Shown one piece after another: positions 51,305 through 64,000 of a stretch of 64,000 bases of DNA. Within the stretch, counting starts at the first letter, position 1, and every line of letters begins with the position of its first letter. The stretch lies in contig CABYSM010000002.1 in assembly GCA_902521655.1 (NCBI GenBank), forward strand, positions 1 to 64,000, written 5' to 3'. Under the pieces are notes generated by a model, which was not told the origin of the DNA, did not search any database, and saw only the letters and a list, made by a program, of their open reading frames with translations. The DNA comes from an uncultured Pelagibacteraceae bacterium. GTDB lineage: Bacteria > Pseudomonadota > Alphaproteobacteria > Pelagibacterales > AG-422-B15. Both the position numbers and the translations under genes were made by a program.

Positions 51305-51733
51305 ATGGCAAAAGAAATTGAAGGAAAGTTAAAGTTACAAGTGCCAGCTGGACAAGCAAATCCGTCTCCACCAGTTGGACCAGCCCTCGGACAAAGAGGT
51401 ATTAACATTATGGACTTCTGCAAGGTATTTAATGAGAAAAGTAAAGGGGAGCAGCCTGGAGTTATGTTGCCTGTTGTGGTTACATATAACACTGACAAAA
51501 GTTTTAGCATTGAAATTAAGCTACCACCGGCATCATTTTTTATTAAAGAAGCATTAAAAATAAAAAAAGGATCTAAAGAGCCTGGTAGAGATATGATTTC
51601 AACTATTTCTACATCACAATGTAGGGATATTGCAGAAAAGAAATTAAAAGATCTAAACGCAAATACTATTGAGCAAGGTACTAAAATCATTATTGGTTCT
51701 GCAAAATCAATGGGTATTGAGGTAACAAGCTAA
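51305..51733 (+). CDS. rplK: 50S ribosomal protein L11
   Basis: [31 protein letters not shown]. Confidence 0.97.
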   Translation: MAKEIEGKLKLQVPAGQANPSPPVGPALGQRGINIMDFCKVFNEKSKGEQPGVMLPVVVTYNTDKSFSIEIKLPPASFFIKEALKIKKGSKEPGRDMISTISTSQCRDIAEKKLKDLNANTIEQGTKIIIGSAKSMGIEVTS

Positions 51734-52416
51734 TGAACAAAAGAATGAAAGATATTTTGAGTCAAAATGATTTTTCGAAATCATACAATTTAGTTGATGC
51801 TATTGAGCTAGCAATAAAGTCTTCAACCACTAAATTTGATGAAACAATTGATATATGCATGAATTTAAATATTGATCCTAAAAATGGAGAGCAAAATGTG
51901 CGGGGTAAATTAAAATTACCAAAGAGTTTAGGCAAACAAGTCAAAGTGTGCGTTATTGTTCCTGAAGATAAGCAGCAAGAAGCAAAGGATGCTGGAGCTG
52001 ACATAGTAGGATCTGACGAACTTGTCCAAAAGGTTGAAGGAGGCTTCACAGACTTTGACAGGTGTATAGCTTCACCAGATATGATGTCAAAAGTTGGTAA
52101 ATTAGGAAAGGTTCTGGGCCCAAGAAATTTAATGCCGAATCCTAAACTGGGCACTGTTACGAATGATATAAAACAAGCAATTGCTGATGCGAAAGCAGGA
52201 GAGATCGAATATAAAAGCAATGAAACTCTAATACAGGCGGGCATAGCAAAATCAAGTTTTGCAAAGGAAGATATTCAAAAGAATATACAATTTTTTGTTG
52301 AGAAAATTTCAAAAGATCGACCTTCTGGTGTAAAAGGTGATTTTTTAAAAAAAATATATATAAGTCCAACAATGGGACCAGGTGTTAGTGTTGATATAAA
52401 TACTATAGACGGATAA
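51733..52416 (+). CDS. rplA: 50S ribosomal protein L1
   Basis: GKLGKVLGPRNLMPNPKLGTVT. Confidence 0.96.
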   Translation: MNKRMKDILSQNDFSKSYNLVDAIELAIKSSTTKFDETIDICMNLNIDPKNGEQNVRGKLKLPKSLGKQVKVCVIVPEDKQQEAKDAGADIVGSDELVQKVEGGFTDFDRCIASPDMMSKVGKLGKVLGPRNLMPNPKLGTVTNDIKQAIADAKAGEIEYKSNETLIQAGIAKSSFAKEDIQKNIQFFVEKISKDRPSGVKGDFLKKIYISPTMGPGVSVDINTIDG

Positions 52417-52419
52417 ATT

Positions 52420-52926
52420 ATGAAGAGAGAGCAAAAAGAAATTTTTATTAAGAATTTAAAAACTATTATAGGAGAGAATAGTTTAATTCTTGTTTTTCAT
52501 TACAGAGGTATGTCTATGAGTGAAATGACAGATTTGAGAGTTCAGTCATTCAATACTGGCTGCAATATAAAAGTTACAAACAATAGACTTGCTAAATTAG
52601 CGCTACAGGAAACTGATAAAGTTGAATTATCTGACTTATTTGATGGACCAACAGCCATAGCGTATGCTAATGATCCAGCTTCATTAACAAAGCTTGTTGT
52701 CGAATTTGCAAAGAATAACAATAACTTAGTTATCCAGGGTGGAATAATGGATAATGAAATTTTAAGTGTTGAAAAAATTGAAATTTTATCTAAATTGCCA
52801 TCTCTCGAGGAAATAAGGGCACAATTAATAGGTTTAATAAACTCACCTGCGCAGAAAATAGCATCAGTATTGACTGCACCATCAGGTGATTTAGCAAGAG
52901 TATTTAACGCGTACAGTTCGAAGTAA
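52420..52926 (+). CDS. rplJ: 50S ribosomal protein L10
   Basis: LILVFHYRGMSMSEMTDLR, VTNNRLAKLAL; position between rplA and rplL. Confidence 0.95.
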   Translation: MKREQKEIFIKNLKTIIGENSLILVFHYRGMSMSEMTDLRVQSFNTGCNIKVTNNRLAKLALQETDKVELSDLFDGPTAIAYANDPASLTKLVVEFAKNNNNLVIQGGIMDNEILSVEKIEILSKLPSLEEIRAQLIGLINSPAQKIASVLTAPSGDLARVFNAYSSK

Positions 52927-52956
52927 TATTTTAATTAAGTAAGAAAGGGAATAAAA

Positions 52957-53334
52957 ATGGCTGACCTCCAACAAATAGTTGATCAACTATCAGATCTAAC
53001 AGTTATAGAAGCTGCAGAGCTTTCAAAGTTATTAGAAGAAAAGTGGGGGGTATCTGCCGCTGCACCTGTAGCGGTAGCCGCTGCTGGAGCTGCACCTGCA
53101 GGAGATGCTGCAGAAGAAGAAAAAGATGAATTCACAATCGTCTTAGCAGCCGCTGGTGATAAGAAGATAAATGTAATTAAAGAAGTTAGAACAATTACAG
53201 GCTTAGGATTAAAGGAAGCAAAAGATCTAGTAGAGGGTGCTCCAAAAGAATTGAAGACAGGAGTATCAAAAGATGAAGCAAATGGTTTCAAGGAGAAACT
53301 TGAAGCAGCCGGCGCGACTGTAGAACTTAAATAA
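52957..53334 (+). CDS. rplL: 50S ribosomal protein L7/L12
   Basis: [43 protein letters not shown]. Confidence 0.97.
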   Translation: MADLQQIVDQLSDLTVIEAAELSKLLEEKWGVSAAAPVAVAAAGAAPAGDAAEEEKDEFTIVLAAAGDKKINVIKEVRTITGLGLKEAKDLVEGAPKELKTGVSKDEANGFKEKLEAAGATVELK

Positions 53335-53353
53335 ATTAAATAAATATTTTACT

Positions 53354-53378
53354 TAATAGTTTGTTACGCAAACTATTA
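53354..53378 (+). promoter_or_regulatory. perfect 10-bp hairpin between rplL and rpoB
   Basis: TAATAGTTTG-TTACG-CAAACTATTA; no T tract. Confidence 0.6.
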
Positions 53379-53381
53379 TGA

Positions 53382-56300
53382 ATGGGTGAATATACATTAG
53401 TGGTTAATACATTATCATTTACTGAGAGAAAAAGAGTTCGTAAAAACTTTGGAAAACTCAAAGAAGTTTCGAAATTTCCTAACCTTATTGAAATACAAAA
53501 AAAATCTTATGAAGAGTTTCTTTTGGAGGAAGTTCATCCATCAAAAAGACCAGATCGTGGACTCCAAAAAGTGTTCAAAAGTGTTTTTCCCTTAGAAGAC
53601 TTTTCTGGTTCTGCTAGAATAGAATATATTGAATATTGCCTTCAAGAGCCAAAGTTCGATGTTGATGAATGTCGTCAAAGAGATAAGTCTTACGCTGCTC
53701 CATTGAATGTGAAGTTACGACTTATTGTTTTTGATATTGATGAAGAAACTGAGTCTAGGACAGTAAAGGATATAAAAGAACAAGAAATATACCTTTGTGA
53801 TCTACCGCTAATGACTCAAAAAGGAACATTTATTACTAATGGTACTGAGAGAGTCGTTGTAAGCCAAATGCATCGTAGTCCAGGTGTATTTTTTGATCAT
53901 GATAATGGCAAAACACACTCAAGTGGAAAGCTCCTTTTTGGAGCAAGAGTAATACCTTATAGGGGTTCATGGTTAGATATTGAATTTGATCACAAAGACA
54001 TTTTGCATTGTAGGATTGATAGAAAGAAAAAAATACCAATTACGACTTTCTTAATGTCAATGGGAGTAAAAAGAGATGAGATACTAAATTTATTCTACAG
54101 CACTGAAATTTATAATTTCAATGTTAAAGACGGTAAATGGAAGTTTAATTTTAACCCAAAAAATATTAAAACCGGTAAACTGCAAAAGAGTCTAATTAAT
54201 GCAGCTGATGGAAAAGTTGCTGTTAAACAAGGAACAAAAATAAATCCAGCTATAGCAAAAAAATTATACAATGATGGACTTAAGAATTTACTTATAGATG
54301 ATGACGAACTAATTGGAAAGTTTGTCGCAGATGATATAATTAATGAGAAAACTGGTGAAATTTACTTAGAAGCCTCAGATGAAATTACACAAGAGTCTTT
54401 AGAAAAAATTAAAGAGCTAAAGATTAATAAACTACCAATACTTGAAATTGACGGGATAAACGTTGGCTCATTCATAAGGGATACGTTAAGAATCGATAAG
54501 AACTTAAGTCCAGAAGAAGCAGTTGTTGAAATATATAAAGTACTTAGGCCAGGTGAACCACCCAATTTGGAAACAGCGTTTGAAGTATTTAATTCATTGT
54601 TTTTTAAATCAGAAAAGTACGATCTTTCTGATGTTGGTCGTGTCAAAATTAACTATAGGTTAAACCTTGACTGTCCAGACTCAATCACAGTTTTAAGAAC
54701 TGATGACATTATTGAAGTAGTAAAGACTGTTATGGATTTAAGAACTGGTAAAGGTGAGGTTGATGATATCGATCATCTTGGAAACAGAAGAGTAAGATCT
54801 GTGGGTGAGCTTGTTGAAAATCAGTTTAGAATGGGTCTTATAAGAATGGAAAGATCAATTAAAGAAAGAATGAATTCACTTGAAGTTGATGCTGTCACAC
54901 CGCAAGATATAATAAATGCCAAGCCATTAGTTGCTTCTTTAAAAGAATTTTTTGGAACATCACAACTTTCTCAGTTTATGGACCAGACAAATCCACTTGC
55001 AGAGATAACTCATAAAAGAAGGCTTTCGGCCCTTGGACCAGGCGGCTTAAGTAGAGAAAGAGCGGGTTTTGAGGTAAGAGATGTTCATCCTACTCACTAT
55101 GGAAGAATTTGCCCAATCGAAACACCAGAAGGGCCAAATATAGGATTAATAAACAGCTTGGCATCTCATGCAAGAGTGAATCAGTACGGGTTTATTGAAA
55201 GTCCTTATAGAAAAGTTGTAAACGGTAAAGTTACAAACGATGTTGAATACTTGCCTGCAATGGAAGAGGCCGACTATACGATTGCTCAGGCAAATAGTGA
55301 GATTGATGAAAAAGGCAATTTTGCAACAAAACTAGTTTCGTGTAGGCGTGATGGAGATTTTGTAATGACTATTCCTCAAGAAATTAACTACATGGATGTA
55401 TCACCAAAACAAGTTGTCTCTTGTGCAGCTTCATTAATACCATTTCTTGAGAATGACGATGCGAACAGAGCTTTAATGGGTTCTAATATGATGAGGCAAG
55501 CTGTTCCTCTTATTCAAGCAGAGTCCCCTCTTGTTGGAACAGGAGTAGAGAAAGTAGTCGCAATAGACTCAGGTGTAACTATTATTGCAAACAGAGATGG
55601 TATTGTAGATAAAATAGACGGCAAGAGAATTGTTGTTAGAGTTACAGAAAAAATACAAACAAATGAATCTGGGGTTGACATTTATACGTTATTAAAGTTC
55701 CAAAGATCAAACCAAAGTACCTGCATTAATCAAAGGCCATTAGTTAAAGTTGGTGATAAAGTTTCCAAAGGGGATATTATTGCTGATGGTCCGTCAACAC
55801 ACTTAGGGGAATTAGGTTTAGGTAGAAATGTGGTAGTCGCTTTTATGCCATGGAGAGGATATAACTTTGAGGATTCTATACTGATATCAGAAAAGATTGT
55901 TCAAGAAGATAAATTTACCTCAATTCACATTGAAGAATTTGAGGTAATGTCCAGAGATACAAAATTAGGCTCAGAAGAGATTACGAGAGATATACCAAAT
56001 GCTGGTGATGAATTATTACGTAATCTTGATGAAGCGGGTATTGTTTATGTTGGCGCGGATGTAAATCCTGGTGATATTCTTGTAGGCAAAGTAACTCCTA
56101 AAGGTGAAAGTCCAGTAACACCTGAGGAAAAGCTTCTAAGAGCAATATTTGGTGAAAAGGCTACAGATGTAAAGGATACATCACTTAAACTACCACCAGG
56201 GTCAAGTGGCATTGTTGTTGATGTAAAGGTTTTTAACAGATATGGAATAGAAAAAGATGATAGAGCTCTTTCAATTGAGAGAGATGAGATAGAAAAGCTT

Positions 56301-57503
56301 GCGAATGACCGCGAGGCAGAATTAGGAATTCTAAATAGAAATATAAAAGAAAGATTAAGAAACATAATTAAAGGCAAAAATATATCAGAGTTTCCTCAGG
56401 ATATAAGTGATCAGAAATTGCTTGATGAAAGTGAAATTAGCACTGTAAAGCTTGACTCACTGTGGAAAGTGAAGCTTCAGAATGATAAAGATCAAGAGGA
56501 TATAAATAATTTAAAAAAACAGTATGATGTAGCAAGATTTGCAATTCAATCACGTTTTGATAACAAGGTTGATAAGGTTCAAAGAGGAGACGAATTGTTA
56601 CCTGGCGTGATGAAAATGGTTAAGGTTTTTGTTGCCGTTAAAAGAAAATTACAACCTGGTGATAAAATGGCTGGTCGACACGGAAATAAAGGTGTCATAA
56701 GTAAAATCGCTCCTGTAGAAGATATGCCCTATCTGGAGGACGGAAGGACTGTTGACATTGTTTTAAATCCTCTAGGTGTGCCTAGTAGAATGAATGTCGG
56801 ACAAATATTAGAAACACATTTGGGATGGGCATGTGCTGGTATTGGAGAGATCATCAATAAATCAATTGCTCAGTACAATGCAACAAATGACCATTCACAT
56901 ATCGGCAAATCCTTGGAAAAAGTTTATGGATCTGAACAGTATAAAAATGAAATAGCACCTTTGACTAAGTTGGAGCAAAAAGAACTTGCGATGAATATTT
57001 CTTCAGGAGTTCCAATTAAAACTCCTGTTTTTGATGGAGCATCCGAGAACGAAATATCTGAGATGTTAGAAGTTGCAGGTTTTGATAAAAGTGGACAAAC
57101 TCATTTATGGGATGGCTTAACTGGAGAGCAGTTTGAGAGAAAAGTAACAGTAGGCTATATCTATATGTTGAAACTTCATCATTTAGTAGACGATAAAATA
57201 CATGCAAGGTCAATTGGCCCTTACAGCCTTGTAACTCAGCAACCATTGGGTGGTAAAGCACAATTTGGTGGTCAGAGATTTGGGGAGATGGAAGTTTGGG
57301 CGCTTGAGGCCTATGGTGCCGCATATACTTTACAAGAAATTTTGACCGTAAAGTCAGATGATGTTGCTGGAAGAACTAAAGTATATGAAACCATAATACG
57401 AGGTGAGGATGTATTCCAATCTGGAACACCTGAATCATTTAACGTTTTGATTAAAGAGATACGATCTCTTGGACTTAACATAGAATTATCGAACTTAAAC
57501 TAG
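53382..57503 (+). CDS. rpoB: DNA-directed RNA polymerase subunit beta
   Basis: [68 protein letters not shown]. Confidence 0.98.
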   Translation: MGEYTLVVNTLSFTERKRVRKNFGKLKEVSKFPNLIEIQKKSYEEFLLEEVHPSKRPDRGLQKVFKSVFPLEDFSGSARIEYIEYCLQEPKFDVDECRQRDKSYAAPLNVKLRLIVFDIDEETESRTVKDIKEQEIYLCDLPLMTQKGTFITNGTERVVVSQMHRSPGVFFDHDNGKTHSSGKLLFGARVIPYRGSWLDIEFDHKDILHCRIDRKKKIPITTFLMSMGVKRDEILNLFYSTEIYNFNVKDGKWKFNFNPKNIKTGKLQKSLINAADGKVAVKQGTKINPAIAKKLYNDGLKNLLIDDDELIGKFVADDIINEKTGEIYLEASDEITQESLEKIKELKINKLPILEIDGINVGSFIRDTLRIDKNLSPEEAVVEIYKVLRPGEPPNLETAFEVFNSLFFKSEKYDLSDVGRVKINYRLNLDCPDSITVLRTDDIIEVVKTVMDLRTGKGEVDDIDHLGNRRVRSVGELVENQFRMGLIRMERSIKERMNSLEVDAVTPQDIINAKPLVASLKEFFGTSQLSQFMDQTNPLAEITHKRRLSALGPGGLSRERAGFEVRDVHPTHYGRICPIETPEGPNIGLINSLASHARVNQYGFIESPYRKVVNGKVTNDVEYLPAMEEADYTIAQANSEIDEKGNFATKLVSCRRDGDFVMTIPQEINYMDVSPKQVVSCAASLIPFLENDDANRALMGSNMMRQAVPLIQAESPLVGTGVEKVVAIDSGVTIIANRDGIVDKIDGKRIVVRVTEKIQTNESGVDIYTLLKFQRSNQSTCINQRPLVKVGDKVSKGDIIADGPSTHLGELGLGRNVVVAFMPWRGYNFEDSILISEKIVQEDKFTSIHIEEFEVMSRDTKLGSEEITRDIPNAGDELLRNLDEAGIVYVGADVNPGDILVGKVTPKGESPVTPEEKLLRAIFGEKATDVKDTSLKLPPGSSGIVVDVKVFNRYGIEKDDRALSIERDEIEKLANDREAELGILNRNIKERLRNIIKGKNISEFPQDISDQKLLDESEISTVKLDSLWKVKLQNDKDQEDINNLKKQYDVARFAIQSRFDNKVDKVQRGDELLPGVMKMVKVFVAVKRKLQPGDKMAGRHGNKGVISKIAPVEDMPYLEDGRTVDIVLNPLGVPSRMNVGQILETHLGWACAGIGEIINKSIAQYNATNDHSHIGKSLEKVYGSEQYKNEIAPLTKLEQKELAMNISSGVPIKTPVFDGASENEISEMLEVAGFDKSGQTHLWDGLTGEQFERKVTVGYIYMLKLHHLVDDKIHARSIGPYSLVTQQPLGGKAQFGGQRFGEMEVWALEAYGAAYTLQEILTVKSDDVAGRTKVYETIIRGEDVFQSGTPESFNVLIKEIRSLGLNIELSNLN

Positions 57504-57513
57504 GAAATTATAT

Positions 57514-60500
57514 ATGAGCCAGTCTTTAATGAATATTTTCAATCCTGCCGCGTCTAGGGATGATTTTAACCAAGTTAAAATCTCTATTGCAAGTCCTGAG
57601 AGAATTTTATCCTGGTCATATGGTGAAATAAAAAAACCTGAAACAATTAATTATAGAACATTTAAGCCAGAAAGAGACGGTCTATTCTGTGCAAGAATAT
57701 TTGGTCCAATAAAAGATTATGAGTGCTTATGTGGGAAATATAAGAGAATGAAATTTAAAGGCATAATCTGCGAAAAGTGTGGTGTTGAAGTAACAAAAAA
57801 AGACGTAAGAAGAGAACGCATGGGTCACATTCAACTTGCCGCTCCAGTTGCCCATATTTGGTTTTTAAAATCTTTACCAAGTCGTATTGCACTAATGATG
57901 GATATGAAATTAAAAGATTTGGAAAAAGTTCTTTATTTCGAAAAATTTATGGTAACTGAACCTGGGTTAACACCATTGATTCAAAATCAGCTCTTGGACG
58001 AAGAGGAATTAGAAAATGCAAAAGAAGAATATGGCGTAGACTCTTTTTCTGCAGGAATCGGAGCAGAAGCCGTAAGAAAAGTTTTAGAAAGAGTTGAACT
58101 CGAGGCTGAACTTGAATTATTGAAGTCAAAACTTGCTGAAACCAAAGCAGTCGCACTCTCTGAAAAGCTAGTTAAACGAATTAAAATATTTGAAGCCTTT
58201 ATATCCTCAGGAAATAGACCTGAATGGATGATTTTAACATCCGTACCAGTAATCCCACCAGAACTTAGACCACTTGTTCCTTTGGATGGAGGAAGGTTTG
58301 CTTCGTCTGATTTAAACGACTTGTATAGAAGAGTTATAAATAGAAATAATAGATTATCGAGACTTATAGAATTAAGAGCCCCAGATATTATTATTAGAAA
58401 TGAAAAGAGAATGCTGCAAGAGTCAGTAGATGCATTATTTGATAATGGACGCAGGGGCCGTGTAATTACAGGAACAAATAAACGACCTCTCAAATCACTT
58501 GCAGAAATGCTTAAGGGTAAGCAAGGCCGATTCAGGCAAAATCTTCTAGGAAAAAGAGTTGATTACTCTGGTAGATCAGTAATAGTTGTTGGGCCAGAGC
58601 TAAAATTACACCAGTGTGGCCTGCCTAAAAAAATGGCAATAGAATTATTTAAACCATTTATATACGCACGTTTGGAATCATTGGGTCTCGCAACTACATT
58701 AAAACAAGCCAAGAAAATGGTTGAAAAAGAAAGACCAGAGGTCTGGGATGTACTTGACAGAGTCATAAGAGAGCACCCAATTATTTTAAATAGAGCACCA
58801 ACACTTCACAGGTTGGGTGTTCAAGCTTTTGAACCAACTTTAATTGAAGGAAAAGCAATTCAACTGCACCCTCTAGTTTGTACAGCATTTAATGCAGATT
58901 TTGATGGTGATCAAATGGCAGTGCATGTGCCCCTTAGCTTAGAAGCACAGTTAGAGGCAAGGGTTTTAATGATGTCTACAAATAATATATTAAACCCAGC
59001 TAATGGTAAGCCTGTAATTGTTCCAAGTCAGGATATTGTCCTAGGTATTTATTTTCTATCTCAGGAAAAAGATAATGAACCTGGTCAGGGAGCTGTATAC
59101 AAAGATATTTTTGAAGTTCAACAAGCTATTGAAAATGGTGTAACAACGGTACATGCAAAAGTTGAAGCAAGAATTAATTACATTAATTCTGACGGGAATG
59201 TTGATACAAAAAGAATTAGTACAACACCTGGTAGAATGCTTTTATGGAACTTAATACCCCAACATAAAGATCTTGATCCAAAGCTTGTCAATCGTCTTCT
59301 TGGTAAGAAAGAAGTTTCGAGCTTAATTGATACCGTCTACAGATACTGCGGACAAAAAGATACAGTCATATTTGCTGATCGAATAATGGCACTTGGTTTT
59401 CATTACGCATATAAAGCTGGTATCTCTTTCGGCAAGGATGACATGATAATACCTGAGACAAAAGAAAAAATGGTTACAGAAACATCAGTACAAATTGAAA
59501 AATATGAAAAGCAATATAATGATGGTTTAATTACTAATAGAGAAAAATATAATAAAGTAATTGATGCCTGGGCAAAATGTACCGATAGAGTTGCACAAGA
59601 AATGATGAATGAAATTTCTTCTGTCAAAATCGATGAAACAACTAAAAGAGAACTTCCTATTAACTCTATATATATGATGGCAAATTCAGGAGCCAGGGGT
59701 TCAGCGGCTCAAATGAAGCAGCTGTCAGGAATGCGTGGCCTTATGGCCAAACCATCCGGAGATATAATTGAGACTCCTATCATATCAAATTTTAAAGAGG
59801 GTTTAAATGTACTCGAATATTTTAATTCTACACATGGAGCAAGAAAAGGGCTAGCTGATACCGCATTAAAGACAGCTAATTCTGGCTACTTGACTAGAAG
59901 ACTATGTGATGTTGCGCAAGATTGTACTATTTCAGATCACGACTGCGGTACTGATAATGGTGTGTGGATATCCGACGTAGTCGAAGGTGGAGAGGTAATA
60001 ATATCAATAGCAGACAGATTACTTGGTAGATTTTTGCAAAAAGATATTGTTCATCCAGTTACTAATGAAATTGTAGCAAAAAAAGATGATTATATGGACG
60101 AGGTACTTGCTGAGAAGGTTGAAACAGCTGGTATTCAGAATGCTTATATTCGATCTCCATTAACTTGTGATAGTAAAAAAGGAATCTGTGTGAAGTGCTA
60201 TGGACGAGATCTTGCTAGAGGGTTCATGGTTAATGAGGGTGAAGCTGTAGGGATGATTGCAGCTCAATCTATTGGTGAGCCTGGAACACAGTTAACTATG
60301 AGAACATTTCATATTGGAGGAGCTGCACAAATTAATGATCAATCTTTTATTGAAATTAATACTGATGGAATTTTCAAAATCCTAAATAAGAACACAGTTG
60401 AAGATAGTAATCAGAACTTAATTGTTATGGGAAGAAACTGTCAATTAGCGATTCATGATGAAAATAATAGAGAGCTTGCTAACTATAAAGTTCCTTATGG

Positions 60501-61704
60501 AACAAAAATTCTTGTTGAAGAAGACTCAAAAGTGTCTTCCGGAACTAAAATTTGTGAATGGGATCCATTTACAAACCCAGTTATTTCTGAAAAATCGGGA
60601 ACAGCTAATTATGTGGATATGGAAGAAGGTATTTCTTTAATAGAAGAAACTGAGGAAAAAACAGGATTAACATACACTAAAGTTAAGGATTGGAAGCTTG
60701 ACTCCAAAGGAGTTGATCTTAAACCAAGAATTACTCTAAGAGATAAAAAAGGTGAAGTCATACTCCTAGCAAATGGCAATGAAGCTAGATATTTCTTACC
60801 ACCTGATTCTATTTTATCGGTCGCTGATGGCTCAGAAGTGCATGCAGGTGATGTTTTAGCTAGAACGCCTAAGGCAGCATCTAAAACTAAAGATATTACT
60901 GGTGGATTGCCTAGGGTTGCTGAATTGTTTGAAGCAAGAAAACCTAAAGATCATGCAATCATATCTGAAATATCAGGTATTATTTCTTTTGGAAAAGACA
61001 TAAGAGGCAAGCAAAAAGTAATCATTACCCCTGAGGAAAGTGAAAATGATCCTGTAGAAGTTTTAATTCCAAAAGGCAAACATATAGCTTACCAAGAAGG
61101 TGAAAGTATTGAAAAAGGAGATTACTTACTTGATGGAAATCCTGATCCACATGATATCTTGGAAATCTTAGGTATTGAAGCTTTAGCAGATTATCTAATT
61201 AATGAAGTTCAAGAAGTTTACAGGCTTCAAGGTGTTTTAATTAATGATAAGCATATTGAGGTTTTATGTAGGCAGATGCTTCAAAAAGTAAGCATTACTG
61301 ATGTTGGTGACAGTTCTTTCATTAAAGGTGAAGAAATTGACAGATACGAATTCTTAATTACAAATGAACAGCTTACTGCTGAAGGCAAAAAACCAGCCGT
61401 AGGTAAACCGGTTCTTTTAGGTATAACAAAAGCTTCTCTTCAAACTAGGTCATTTATTTCTGCTGCCTCATTCCAGGAAACGACGAGAATACTTACGGAT
61501 GCATCGATTAAAGGAAAAGTAGACAGACTAGAGGGCCTTAAAGAGAATGTTATTGTAGGAAGATTAATACCTGCAGGAACAGGAAGAATCTTTAACCAGA
61601 TTGAAAATCAAGCAAAAAATCTTGATAAAGAGGCTAAAATTGAAATTGAAGCAATGCAAGCCGCTAAAGAGCAGGAAACAGCAGAAATTCAGGAAAATTC
61701 TTAA
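57514..61704 (+). CDS. rpoC: DNA-directed RNA polymerase subunit beta'
   Basis: Zinc-finger [23 protein letters not shown]; catalytic [12 protein letters not shown]. Confidence 0.98.
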   Translation: MSQSLMNIFNPAASRDDFNQVKISIASPERILSWSYGEIKKPETINYRTFKPERDGLFCARIFGPIKDYECLCGKYKRMKFKGIICEKCGVEVTKKDVRRERMGHIQLAAPVAHIWFLKSLPSRIALMMDMKLKDLEKVLYFEKFMVTEPGLTPLIQNQLLDEEELENAKEEYGVDSFSAGIGAEAVRKVLERVELEAELELLKSKLAETKAVALSEKLVKRIKIFEAFISSGNRPEWMILTSVPVIPPELRPLVPLDGGRFASSDLNDLYRRVINRNNRLSRLIELRAPDIIIRNEKRMLQESVDALFDNGRRGRVITGTNKRPLKSLAEMLKGKQGRFRQNLLGKRVDYSGRSVIVVGPELKLHQCGLPKKMAIELFKPFIYARLESLGLATTLKQAKKMVEKERPEVWDVLDRVIREHPIILNRAPTLHRLGVQAFEPTLIEGKAIQLHPLVCTAFNADFDGDQMAVHVPLSLEAQLEARVLMMSTNNILNPANGKPVIVPSQDIVLGIYFLSQEKDNEPGQGAVYKDIFEVQQAIENGVTTVHAKVEARINYINSDGNVDTKRISTTPGRMLLWNLIPQHKDLDPKLVNRLLGKKEVSSLIDTVYRYCGQKDTVIFADRIMALGFHYAYKAGISFGKDDMIIPETKEKMVTETSVQIEKYEKQYNDGLITNREKYNKVIDAWAKCTDRVAQEMMNEISSVKIDETTKRELPINSIYMMANSGARGSAAQMKQLSGMRGLMAKPSGDIIETPIISNFKEGLNVLEYFNSTHGARKGLADTALKTANSGYLTRRLCDVAQDCTISDHDCGTDNGVWISDVVEGGEVIISIADRLLGRFLQKDIVHPVTNEIVAKKDDYMDEVLAEKVETAGIQNAYIRSPLTCDSKKGICVKCYGRDLARGFMVNEGEAVGMIAAQSIGEPGTQLTMRTFHIGGAAQINDQSFIEINTDGIFKILNKNTVEDSNQNLIVMGRNCQLAIHDENNRELANYKVPYGTKILVEEDSKVSSGTKICEWDPFTNPVISEKSGTANYVDMEEGISLIEETEEKTGLTYTKVKDWKLDSKGVDLKPRITLRDKKGEVILLANGNEARYFLPPDSILSVADGSEVHAGDVLARTPKAASKTKDITGGLPRVAELFEARKPKDHAIISEISGIISFGKDIRGKQKVIITPEESENDPVEVLIPKGKHIAYQEGESIEKGDYLLDGNPDPHDILEILGIEALADYLINEVQEVYRLQGVLINDKHIEVLCRQMLQKVSITDVGDSSFIKGEEIDRYEFLITNEQLTAEGKKPAVGKPVLLGITKASLQTRSFISAASFQETTRILTDASIKGKVDRLEGLKENVIVGRLIPAGTGRIFNQIENQAKNLDKEAKIEIEAMQAAKEQETAEIQENS

Positions 61705-61844
61705 TAATATATGTTGACCAAAGCAGACTATTAAGTATTATTCGGCATTCTTAAATAGTAGGCGGTAGAGAAATCTAAACGCTACTTTTTTTAGACTTTT
61801 TTTTAATAGTTAACTTTTTATTAGTTTCTAACTGGAGATACTGT

Positions 61845-62689
<845 letters not shown>

Positions 62690-62691
62690 CA

Positions 62692-64000
62692 ATGACAAGA
62701 GAGTATTCATTAAATAATTATAGAAATATTGGCATCATGGCGCACATAGATGCTGGAAAGACAACTACTACTGAGCGAATACTTTATTATACAGGAAAAA
62801 GCCATAAGATCGGTGAAGTGCATGATGGCGCGGCCACAATGGATTGGATGGAGCAAGAACAAGAACGTGGAATAACTATTACATCTGCGGCAACTACTTG
62901 TTTCTGGAATGATCATAGGATTAATATTATTGATACTCCTGGACACGTTGATTTCACCATTGAAGTTGAGCGTTCTTTAAGAGTGCTCGATGGGGCAGTT
63001 GCAGTATTTGACGGAGTAGCTGGTGTGGAGCCACAAACCGAAACTGTTTGGAGACAAGCAAATAGATATAATGTACCGAGGATGTGTTTCGTTAACAAAA
63101 TGGACCGTACAGGTGCAGACTTTTATAAATGCTTAGACATGATCAAAGATCGACTTCAGGCAAATGCATTAGTTTTACAGATACCTTACGGAAGTGAATC
63201 AAATTTAAAAGGTGTGATTGATTTAGTTAAGAATAAAGCAATCGTTTGGGCAAATGAGGATCTTGGAGCTAAGTATGAATACACAGATATTCCTGAAGAA
63301 TTAAAAGATACAGCTGAAAAATATAGATCTGAAATGGTAGAAATGGCTGTAGAACAAGATGAAGAAGTTCTTGAAAAGTATTTAGATGGCGATGAACCAG
63401 ATGAAGAAACTCTAATCAAGTGTATTAGAAAAGGAACAATTAATTTTGAGTTTGTTCCAATTTTAACTGGAAGTGCTTTCAAAAATAAAGGTGTTCAACC
63501 TTTGTTAGATGCAATTGTGAATTTTATGCCTGACCCTAGCGAGGTTCAGCAGGCAACTGGTAATATTCCAGGAAAAGAAGAAGAGGAAGTAAGAAAAGCA
63601 TCTGACGATGAACCTTTCTCTGCATTGGCATTCAAAGTAGCCAACGACCCTTTCGTAGGTTCTCTTACGTTCACTCGAATATATTCTGGTAAATTAGAGG
63701 CTGGTTCGACAATTTTAAATTCTGTTAAAGGTGATAAAGAAAGAATTGGCCGTATGCTTTTAATGCACGCTAACAATAGAGAAGATATAAAAATTGCTTA
63801 TGCTGGCGATATAGTCGCTATTGCTGGCTTAAAAGACACAATAACTGGTGAGACTTTATCAGATGCCCAAAAACCAATTATTCTAGAGTCAATGGATTTT
63901 CCGGATCCAGTTATTGAAATTGCTGTTGAGCCAAAGACAAAAGCTGATCAGGAAAAAATGGGAGAAGCATTGGCAAGATTAGCAAAAGAAGATCCATCAT
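62692..64000 (+). CDS. fusA: elongation factor G, 3'-truncated by window edge
   Basis: ATG at 62692: [92 protein letters not shown]. Missing from the ORF track because it is open at the window end. Confidence 0.97.
   Translation, partial: MTREYSLNNYRNIGIMAHIDAGKTTTTERILYYTGKSHKIGEVHDGAATMDWMEQEQERGITITSAATTCFWNDHRINIIDTPGHVDFTIEVERSLRVLDGAVAVFDGVAGVEPQTETVWRQANRYNVPRMCFVNKMDRTGADFYKCLDMIKDRLQANALVLQIPYGSESNLKGVIDLVKNKAIVWANEDLGAKYEYTDIPEELKDTAEKYRSEMVEMAVEQDEEVLEKYLDGDEPDEETLIKCIRKGTINFEFVPILTGSAFKNKGVQPLLDAIVNFMPDPSEVQQATGNIPGKEEEEVRKASDDEPFSALAFKVANDPFVGSLTFTRIYSGKLEAGSTILNSVKGDKERIGRMLLMHANNREDIKIAYAGDIVAIAGLKDTITGETLSDAQKPIILESMDFPDPVIEIAVEPKTKADQEKMGEALARLAKEDPS

Noticed and set aside
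51244-52244. Antisense ORFs (148 aa and 160 aa) across nusG/rplK/rplA
   Set aside because: Fully antisense to conserved ribosomal protein and nusG genes; chance ORFs from codon bias.
54960-55140. Possible rifampicin-resistance changes in rpoB
   Set aside because: [30 protein letters not shown] keeps the usual sensitive-type residues.
57987-58493. 168-aa minus-strand ORF within rpoC
   Set aside because: Antisense to conserved rpoC sequence; Ser/Leu-rich shadow ORF without domain signature.

Overview
This 64 kb window looks like a compact, A+T-rich alphaproteobacterial chromosome segment, probably from a streamlined marine lineage. The lineage is inferred from the gene content (DUF1476, DUF1289, proteorhodopsin, CimA). 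Almost all of it is coding, with very short intergenic gaps. Main blocks: rsmE(partial)-gshA; mscS, alpha/beta hydrolase, DUF4396, DUF1289; rpoZ with an unusually long acidic tail; two separate pairs of acyl-CoA dehydrogenases; a cobalamin riboswitch upstream of a TonB-dependent receptor and a DUF6580-like membrane protein; glmU-glmS; a tightly packed nadE-gltX-cysS-cimA-trmJ run; rpsD; purC-S-Q-L with grxD; purB, map, sfsA; a blue-type proteorhodopsin with a strong terminator; tRNA-Leu; an orphan inverse-autotransporter barrel next to a secreted Cys-containing protein; nadK, glpK, class II aldolase, NAD-formate dehydrogenase; and the rlmB-tRNA-tuf-secE-nusG-rplKAJL-rpoBC-rpsLG-fusA block. No CRISPR array, transposon, prophage or rRNA operon was seen. 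The best candidates for undescribed biology are (i) the riboswitch-linked btuB + DUF6580 unit as a B12 uptake system and (ii) the passenger-less inverse-autotransporter barrel plus secreted partner. The extended omega subunit and the Lys-rich single-TM protein are next. All are hypotheses from sequence reading; no searches were run.
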